Positions 59,379-64,000 of a stretch of DNA of 64,000 bases are shown one piece after another; the stretch's first letter is position 1; the number at the start of each line of letters is the position of its first letter. Source of the DNA: CF-118 sp035689345 (GTDB taxonomy: Bacteria; Chloroflexota; Dormibacteria; Dormibacterales; Dormibacteraceae); the NCBI GenBank assembly GCA_035689345.1, contig DASSLR010000084.1, positions 1 to 64,000 on the forward strand. The letters run 5' to 3'. The position numbers and the translations under genes were made by a program. The notes beneath the pieces were generated by a model. That model was given only the letters and a program-made list of their open reading frames with translations. It had not been told where the DNA came from and did no database searches.

Positions 59379-59981
59379 GTGAGCACGATCCAGTACCGGC
59401 ACACCGCTTATCCGAGCGCGTGGCTCGCGGCCGCCGCGGGATTTCTGTATTCCGTCGCGTTCGTCGTCATCGCACGCAACAACCCTGCGCTCGGCAACGG
59501 TCTCAGCGGTTTCTTCCTACTCATCGGTGGTGTGTTCGGCGCGAGCGCTCTCCTCGGACTTTACGAGAGGCTCAAGCCGGCCACTGGGACATATGCACTA
59601 TGGGCACTGGTGCTCGGACTTGGCGGCGCGTTCGCGGTCACGCTCCATGGCGGTTATGACCTCGCGGTGGCGATTCACCCGCCGAACCAGACCATCAACT
59701 TCCCGAGCCCTGTCGATCCGCGCGGTCTCGGTACGTTCGGTCTGACGGGCCTCTCGCTGCTGGCCTTCTCCTATTTGATGCAGCGCGACCGGAGCTTTCC
59801 TCGCGGGCTGGTCGCCATCGGCTACGTCTCGGGCGCCCTGCTCGTGCTCATCTACGTGAGCCGGCTCACGATCCTCGATGCATCCAACCTGCTGGTGCTA
59901 GCGCCCGCGGGCATCGAGGGATTCATCGTCAACCCGGCCTGGTATGTCTGGCTCGGGCTCGCGCTGCGCAAGCCCGGCTAG
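59379..59981 (+). CDS. Six-helix membrane protein, unknown
   Basis: The 200-residue protein has about six hydrophobic segments with short loops, and starts MSTIQYRHTAYPSAWLAAAA. It shows the general pattern of small DUF998-like or DUF4386-like membrane proteins, but I could not assign a family. GTG 59379 is supported by TAGGAT. Its stop overlaps the stop of the next gene on the other strand (CTAG). Confidence 0.65.
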   Translation: MSTIQYRHTAYPSAWLAAAAGFLYSVAFVVIARNNPALGNGLSGFFLLIGGVFGASALLGLYERLKPATGTYALWALVLGLGGAFAVTLHGGYDLAVAIHPPNQTINFPSPVDPRGLGTFGLTGLSLLAFSYLMQRDRSFPRGLVAIGYVSGALLVLIYVSRLTILDASNLLVLAPAGIEGFIVNPAWYVWLGLALRKPG

Positions 59982-60235
59982 TCTGACTCCAGCCCTCGGC
60001 CGGCGCGGCGGCGCCGGGCCCAGGTGGTCGAGAAGACCGGCCTGAAGGCAGCCTCTTCGATTTCGAATTCCTCGGCCTGCGGGGCGGCGTCTTTACCTTC
60101 GTTCGGAGCGGATTGGATGGGAAGCGCGTAGAACACGAGTCGTTTGCGCGCGCGGTCTCGAACCCATGCCAGCCCAACTCGTTCCCGGCCGCCGATGATC
60201 ACCGAGCCGATGCGCCCGTCGAGGTCCCAACCCAT
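59978..60235 (-). CDS. Small soluble protein, unknown
   Basis: The 85-residue protein starts MGWDLDGRIGSVIIGGRERV, contains a short beta-rich segment (VGLAWVRDRARKRLVFYALP) and an acidic middle (AEEFEIEEAAF). ATG 60235 lies nine bases after a TAGGCT box on the minus strand, the same spacing as other leaderless genes, which supports it as a gene. It converges with the six-helix protein and diverges from the aminopeptidase by about 50 bases. Confidence 0.6.
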   Translation of the reverse strand: MGWDLDGRIGSVIIGGRERVGLAWVRDRARKRLVFYALPIQSAPNEGKDAAPQAEEFEIEEAAFRPVFSTTWARRRRAGRGLESD

Positions 60236-60244
60236 TTCGCGACA

Positions 60245-60250
60245 AGCCTA
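60245..60250 (-). promoter_or_regulatory. -10 box TAGGCT, small protein gene
   Basis: TAGGCT on the minus strand lies nine bases before ATG 60235. Confidence 0.5.
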
Positions 60251-60275
60251 GCGGCGGCCCGTCAGCGTCCGGCGC

Positions 60276-60281
60276 TATCCT
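60276..60281 (+). promoter_or_regulatory. -10 box TATCCT, aminopeptidase
   Basis: TATCCT is seven bases before GTG 60289 but only one base before GTG 60283, which favours the later start. Confidence 0.5.
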
Positions 60282-60288
60282 CGTGGCG

Positions 60289-61491
60289 GTGTCCACCGAT
60301 CGCCTCGAACGCTACGCCGACATCACGCTGAAGGTTGGCGTGAACCTGCAGCCGGGCCAGGCGCTGATGATCAGTGCCGACGTCGCTCACGCTCCGCTGG
60401 CGCGGGCGATGGCGGATCGCGCATGGCGAGCTGGAGCCGGTTCCGTGTTCGCGTTTTACAGGGACGCCGAACTTCGCAAACCACTTATCGACCTTGCGCC
60501 TGACGCGGCGTTGACCCTGAGCCCACCCGGCGGCGTGCGCATGATCGACGAGCTTGTCGAGCAGAAGGCTGGATTCGTCCAGATCGCCGGTGACCCGGCG
60601 CCTGAGTTGCTGGCTCATTCCGATCCGGCGAGGAGCGGGCGCGCGGTCCCGGTCGACTACGTCCGCCGCTGGGGACGATCGATCGGCCATCGCGAGCTGG
60701 CCTGGACGCTGGTCGGCTGCCCGGTCGAGGGCTGGGCGAAGCAGGTTTACGGCGAGCCCGATGTGGAGCGACTGTGGCAGGCGGTGGAACGCACGGTTCG
60801 CCTCGATCTGCCCGATCCCGTTGCCGCGTGGCGCGAGCGGCTCGACAAGCTCAACTCGATCGCAGCGGGGTTGAACAATCGCAAATTCGATGCGATCCGC
60901 TACCGCGGTCCCGGCACCGATCTCACAGTCGGATTGCTGCCGAGCGCGAGGTTCATGTCGGCCGGTCAATTCACGACGTCGTGGGGCCAGGCGCACGTGG
61001 CCAACCTGCCCACCGAAGAGGTGTTCACGTCGCCCGACCGCCGGCGCACCGAAGGCAAGATTCGCTCGACGCGTCCACTCACAGTCGGCGGCCGCATCAT
61101 CAACGGGCTGGAGCTGACGTTCAAGGACGGCCATATCACAGAGGTTCGCGCGGACGGGGACGGGGCCGACCTGATCCGCACCATGATCGCCACTGACCCG
61201 GGCGCGCCCTACCTCGGCGAGATCGCGCTCGTCGACAGCGAGTCGAGGGTGGGTGAGGCAAAGATGATCTTCTGGAACACGCTCTACGACGAGAACGCGA
61301 CATGCCACATCGCGTTCGGACACGGATTCGACTTCACGGTGGCCGACGAAGAGGATCGCGAGGCCGGTCTCAACCAGTCAGCGGTTCACACCGATTTCAT
61401 GGTCGGTGGCCCGGAGATCGAGATCGATGGGCTCGATAAGAATGGCAACGCGGTGCCGATCCTGCGCGAGGATCGCTTTCAGAGTCTGTAG
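60289..61491 (+). CDS. M29 family aminopeptidase (AmpS/PepS type)
   Basis: The 400-residue metallopeptidase removes N-terminal residues from peptides. The family metal region is seen in NLPTEEVFTSP, YLGEIALVD, NTLYDENATCHIAFG and SAVHTDFMVGG, with Glu, His and Asp ligands for two metals. It is a cytoplasmic enzyme. GTG 60289 begins MSTDRLERYADITLKVGV. It lies beside the TAP-like hydrolase, a second peptidase-type gene. Confidence 0.9.
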   Translation: MSTDRLERYADITLKVGVNLQPGQALMISADVAHAPLARAMADRAWRAGAGSVFAFYRDAELRKPLIDLAPDAALTLSPPGGVRMIDELVEQKAGFVQIAGDPAPELLAHSDPARSGRAVPVDYVRRWGRSIGHRELAWTLVGCPVEGWAKQVYGEPDVERLWQAVERTVRLDLPDPVAAWRERLDKLNSIAAGLNNRKFDAIRYRGPGTDLTVGLLPSARFMSAGQFTTSWGQAHVANLPTEEVFTSPDRRRTEGKIRSTRPLTVGGRIINGLELTFKDGHITEVRADGDGADLIRTMIATDPGAPYLGEIALVDSESRVGEAKMIFWNTLYDENATCHIAFGHGFDFTVADEEDREAGLNQSAVHTDFMVGGPEIEIDGLDKNGNAVPILREDRFQSL

Positions 61492-61507
61492 AGCAGCCTC
61501 CGCGCGC

Positions 61508-62992
61508 TCAGCCGGGACAGACCGTGCCCGCCGGGGGCAGAACGAGGAACAACAGGTAGTTATTGGCTGCCGAGTCAATGCACGCCGAGTAGCCGTATGA
61601 GGTGTGCCCGCTGCCCTTGCGTGTGAGCAGGACCGATCCCGGAATGTCCTGGTTCGCCTGCTCGGCCTCTTGATATGAGGTGGCAGGGTCTCCGGTCGCT
61701 CCAATCAACAGGATCGGTGGCACATCGGAGGAGACGGATGGAACCTCGAGCCCTTTCGCGTCGACCGGCCAGAAAGCGCACCGCAGCGCCTGGTACTGAA
61801 CCATTGGACCGAACAATGGCGACGCCTTGATCAGGGCCGGCCCCGCCTGGTCGTAAGCAGTTATGTCGGCGGTCGGATGCAGGCCGTCCAGGCAGGTGGT
61901 CGCATCGAGAGCTCCATTGAACTCGCTGATGTACGTTCCGTCGTCGTTCCTGCCGTTGAAGTAGTCGGCCAGACCGAGCATAGGCGCGCCGTCTCCTGTG
62001 GCCAGCGCTGTCAACGCTTTGTCGAGGTCCGGCCACACGTCCACGAAATACACCGCGGCGACGAGCGCGGCCAGACCAAGTCCGCGCGTCAGATAGCGCC
62101 GGCCCACCGCGACTGGTTTTGCGTCAAGGCCGGCCATCGCGACCTCGATCCTCTGTTCGAAGTTTGTCGAAGGATGGTACGGACAGGTGCTTCGGTACGG
62201 ACAGTCATCGATGTACGCCCGCAGGCCGTCTTCAAATGCCTGGGCGTCGTACACGGCGTCGAATGGCGATGTTGCTGTGTTCAGCTCCGTCGTAAAGACG
62301 ACACCGTCGAGGACCATGGCGCGCACGCGTTTCGGATACAGGTGGGCGTACCACTGGCCGAGATACGTCCCGTACGAGAATCCCAGGTAGGTCAGCTTGC
62401 GGTCGCCGAGTGCAGCCCGGATTTGCTCCATGTCCTCGGCGGTGCTTTCCGAGTCCATGAATGGCAGCAGGTCGTGATCTTTCTGCCAACACGCGGAGGC
62501 GAAGTCCTTCTGTGCCTGGATGTAAGCCTGCTTTTCCTGCGGATCGTCGAGCACCGGATCGAGCGCGAACAGGTCGTCCAGCTGCGAACCTGTCAGGCAT
62601 TCCACAGGACTGCTGGAGCCCACACCGCGCGGATCCCACGACACGATGTCAAACCGCTTGTTCAACGTGGCGAAGTCGTCGCTCGCGTAGCGCAGGTAAT
62701 CGTTGCCGGACTCACCAGGTCCCCCAGGATTCATCAGCAGTGAACCGATGCGCCCTGACGGCTCGGTCGCCGGCTTGCGCAGGAGGGCAAGCGATATCTG
62801 CTTGCCGTTGTGGTTCGCGTAGTCGATCGGCACCATGAGCGTCGCGCATTGAAAGCCGCCGCCGCACGGCGACCAGGTCAATTGTTTGTGCGCGAACGAG
62901 CTGGGTGAATGCACCGCGCCCGGGAGCGGTGGCCGGCACGCGCTGACCACCAGCAGGACGAGCACCATGAACCCCGCGACCCAACCCGTCAC
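61508..62992 (-). CDS. Secreted lipoprotein alpha/beta hydrolase, paralogue
   Basis: The 494-residue paralogue of the protein at 57824 has a signal peptide with VVSAC at the lipobox, the nucleophile motif GFSYGTYLG, GATGDPATSYQEA for the acid residue, and GHTSYG for the His. The two proteins share the same order of blocks, including NPGGPG before the core and DPRGVG/DPRGTG. GTG 62992 lies nine bases after a TTAGACTCGG promoter. It converges with the aminopeptidase gene. Confidence 0.85.
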   Translation of the reverse strand: MTGWVAGFMVLVLLVVSACRPPLPGAVHSPSSFAHKQLTWSPCGGGFQCATLMVPIDYANHNGKQISLALLRKPATEPSGRIGSLLMNPGGPGESGNDYLRYASDDFATLNKRFDIVSWDPRGVGSSSPVECLTGSQLDDLFALDPVLDDPQEKQAYIQAQKDFASACWQKDHDLLPFMDSESTAEDMEQIRAALGDRKLTYLGFSYGTYLGQWYAHLYPKRVRAMVLDGVVFTTELNTATSPFDAVYDAQAFEDGLRAYIDDCPYRSTCPYHPSTNFEQRIEVAMAGLDAKPVAVGRRYLTRGLGLAALVAAVYFVDVWPDLDKALTALATGDGAPMLGLADYFNGRNDDGTYISEFNGALDATTCLDGLHPTADITAYDQAGPALIKASPLFGPMVQYQALRCAFWPVDAKGLEVPSVSSDVPPILLIGATGDPATSYQEAEQANQDIPGSVLLTRKGSGHTSYGYSACIDSAANNYLLFLVLPPAGTVCPG

Positions 62993-63001
62993 CTGCAGCC
63001 G

Positions 63002-63007
63002 AGTCTA
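63002..63007 (-). promoter_or_regulatory. -10 box TAGACT, hydrolase gene 2
   Basis: On the minus strand TTAGACTCGG lies nine bases before GTG 62992, as at the first hydrolase. Confidence 0.55.
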
Positions 63008-63173
63008 AGGTGGACCGCCGTGCGGGTTCAAGGCACGCGTGCCTGACCAGTGACGGGTGCAATACTCCCCCGTCGCGAATGGGCCAGTTCTCCAACGACG
63101 GCCAGTGGTGATGGATGGTCGGTCCTGTGTGGCAACGTCTCAGTGCTGGAGGAGTGCTCGGCGGTCGGGGCAC

Positions 63174-63199
63174 AGCCGGGTCCAAACGCAGACCCGGCT
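63174..63199 (-). terminator. Hairpin 3' of small membrane protein
   Basis: AGCCGGGTC and GACCCGGCT pair over nine bases around an eight-base loop, 25 bases past the stop of the minus-strand gene ending at 63225. No T-run follows. Confidence 0.4.
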
Positions 63200-63224
63200 G
63201 GTCCACCGATCACCACCTGGACAG

Positions 63225-63614
63225 TCAGGCTGTGGTCACATGCGCGGTCGGGGTGCGGCCTTCGACCGCGTGCCGGAACGTCGCGATGACCCAAAGCGCC
63301 GGGGTGACGATCATCAGGACGAGCAGGAATTGCGACGATCCTGAGATCAAACCGCCGACTATCGCAACGGCCATTGCGGCCACGACTACAAGCACCAAGA
63401 GAAGCCCATAGGGATCCGTCCAGTAGAACTTCTCACGCGGCGCGCCCAAGAGATGCGCGCCGAAGCCGAATACGGCGAGCGCGATGATGCCCTCGCGTAC
63501 GCCTCCGAGTAGTGGCCAGTTCCACCCCTGCATGACTGAAAGCGCCAGCGCCAAACCGACCAGAACGAGAGCCAGCGATAGCACGTCCTTCCAAGTGAGT
63601 CTCATCTGCTCCAC
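63225..63614 (-). CDS. Four-helix membrane protein, paralogue
   Basis: The 129-residue protein has four hydrophobic segments in the same spacing as the protein at 52491 and a similar start (MRLTWKD against MGLSWRD). GTG 63614 is chosen because it has an AGGAGG site five bases upstream; ATG 63605 and GTG 63620 are alternatives. It is isolated, next to a tRNA. Function unknown. Confidence 0.6.
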   Translation of the reverse strand: MEQMRLTWKDVLSLALVLVGLALALSVMQGWNWPLLGGVREGIIALAVFGFGAHLLGAPREKFYWTDPYGLLLVLVVVAAMAVAIVGGLISGSSQFLLVLMIVTPALWVIATFRHAVEGRTPTAHVTTA

Positions 63615-63733
63615 AGACACCTCCTGCCCAACCTAGTGCCGGCCGTCTGCCGAAACCAGTGCCATTAGGCCTGGGAGGCCGCGGACACCAGTCACCGGAC
63701 CGGCGACCGTCTGCCCACAATGTCTTGCAACAG

Positions 63734-63764
63734 GCGTCCCTACCCGCTATGTCCTGAGGGACGC
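63734..63764. terminator. Hairpin downstream of tRNA-Ser(GCU)
   Basis: GCGTCCC and GGGACGC pair with a 17-base loop, directly 3' of the tRNA on the minus strand. It could end the tRNA transcript. Confidence 0.35.
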
Positions 63765-63767
63765 GAA

Positions 63768-63860
63768 TGGCGGGAAGGGAGGGATTCGAACCCTCGAGGG
63801 AGTTTCACACCCCCTACCCGCTTAGCAGGCGGGTGCTTTCGACCACTCAGCCACCTCCCC
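63768..63860 (-). tRNA. tRNA-Ser (anticodon GCU)
   Basis: On the minus strand the acceptor GGGGAGG pairs with CCTTCCC, the anticodon loop is CTGCTAA (GCU), a long variable arm is present and the T-arm is GAGGGTTCGAATCCCTC. The CCA end is encoded. It is the second serine tRNA in the window. Confidence 0.95.
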
Positions 63861-63882
63861 GTCGAATCGGGGTCGCGAATCG

Positions 63883-63888
63883 ATTCTA
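63883..63888 (-). promoter_or_regulatory. -10 box TAGAAT, tRNA-Ser(GCU)
   Basis: The same hexamer as at tRNA-Ser(UGA); it ends 22 bases before the tRNA 5' end. Confidence 0.45.
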
Positions 63889-63907
63889 TCCATCCTCACC
63901 TGCTCTC

Positions 63908-63913
63908 CATACT
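63908..63913 (+). promoter_or_regulatory. -10-like box CATACT, truncated gene
   Basis: CATACT lies nine bases before ATG 63923, as in the leaderless genes. Confidence 0.35.
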
Positions 63914-63922
63914 TAGGGTCCG

Positions 63923-64000
63923 ATGGAGGCACCAGGAGGCCCCGGGGCGCCGCCGATGTGGGGCCCCGGTCGGAAGATGGCCTTCGGTGCGGCCCCGGGC
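63923..64000 (+). CDS. Start of a gene cut by the window edge
   Basis: The 26 codons seen encode MEAPGGPGAPPMWGPGRKMA and continue past the window. A Gly-, Pro-rich N terminus of this kind occurs in some ABC exporter ATPases, but that is only a guess. ATG 63923 is supported by the CATACT box. Confidence 0.4.
   Translation, partial: MEAPGGPGAPPMWGPGRKMAFGAAPG

Noticed and set aside
1..64000. CRISPR arrays, insertion sequences, prophage or integrase genes
   Set aside because: No regular short repeats with spacers, no transposase or integrase motif, and no terminal inverted repeats were seen.

Overview
The window is GC-rich bacterial chromosome, densely coded, with many GTG and TTG starts and 1-4 base stop/start overlaps. 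No phage, insertion sequence or CRISPR array was seen. Gene content (short HisG with HisZ, type III pantothenate kinase, a leucine-type ABC importer, C-terminal acidic TPR protein, secreted TAP-like hydrolases) and the abundance of leaderless promoters suggest a lineage near Actinobacteriota/Chloroflexota, possibly Dormibacterota. That placement is inference; there is no rRNA gene in the window to confirm it.

Layout. 0-13.5 kb is a cell-surface polysaccharide region: flippase, DEDDh exonuclease and DNA polymerase IV, then rmlA-rmlC-rmlB (dTDP-sugar), a four-gene minus-strand operon (nucleotide-sugar dehydrogenase, epimerase, glycosyltransferase 2, secreted protein), a GT4 glycosyltransferase, UDP-glucose dehydrogenase and UDP-xylose synthase. 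13.5-20.4 kb holds apt, ahcY, a patatin and metK (adenine salvage and methyl cycle), then GDP-mannose genes (GMP, phosphohexomutase, cupin isomerase). 20.4-28.7 kb holds two unknown proteins and a minus-strand liv importer with two binding proteins. 28.7-35.2 kb is a TPR protein and hisZGDBHFI. 35.2-42.6 kb is argCJB-argDR-argGH, without argF. 42.6-48.8 kb has coaX, a GAF/HD-GYP protein, an MBL hydrolase, lysS, serS and tRNA-Ser(UGA). 48.9-54.1 kb has a putative cAMP module (class III cyclase plus a transporter with a cyclic-nucleotide domain), membrane proteins and a DUF2277 protein. 54.2-64 kb has fpg, clpB, two paralogous lipoprotein hydrolases, an M29 aminopeptidase, small proteins, tRNA-Ser(GCU) and the start of a further gene.

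Two signals run across the window. First, about twenty genes have a TANNNT-like -10 box only 4-10 bases before the start codon, which implies leaderless mRNAs; this decides many starts given here. Second, three intergenic regions, each immediately 3' of a plus-strand gene (argB, the DUF2277 gene, clpB), carry the same 17-base block CTTAACARSSTGGGTTG (R = A/G, S = C/G) followed by hairpins and a G-quadruplex-like tract. Copies B and C share an identical hairpin loop on stems that differ. I regard this as the best candidate for an undescribed RNA or 3'-flanking element. Other regulatory candidates are a duplicated start region with a 33-codon upstream ORF before ugd, and a 90-base leader before metK that can sequester its ribosome-binding site.
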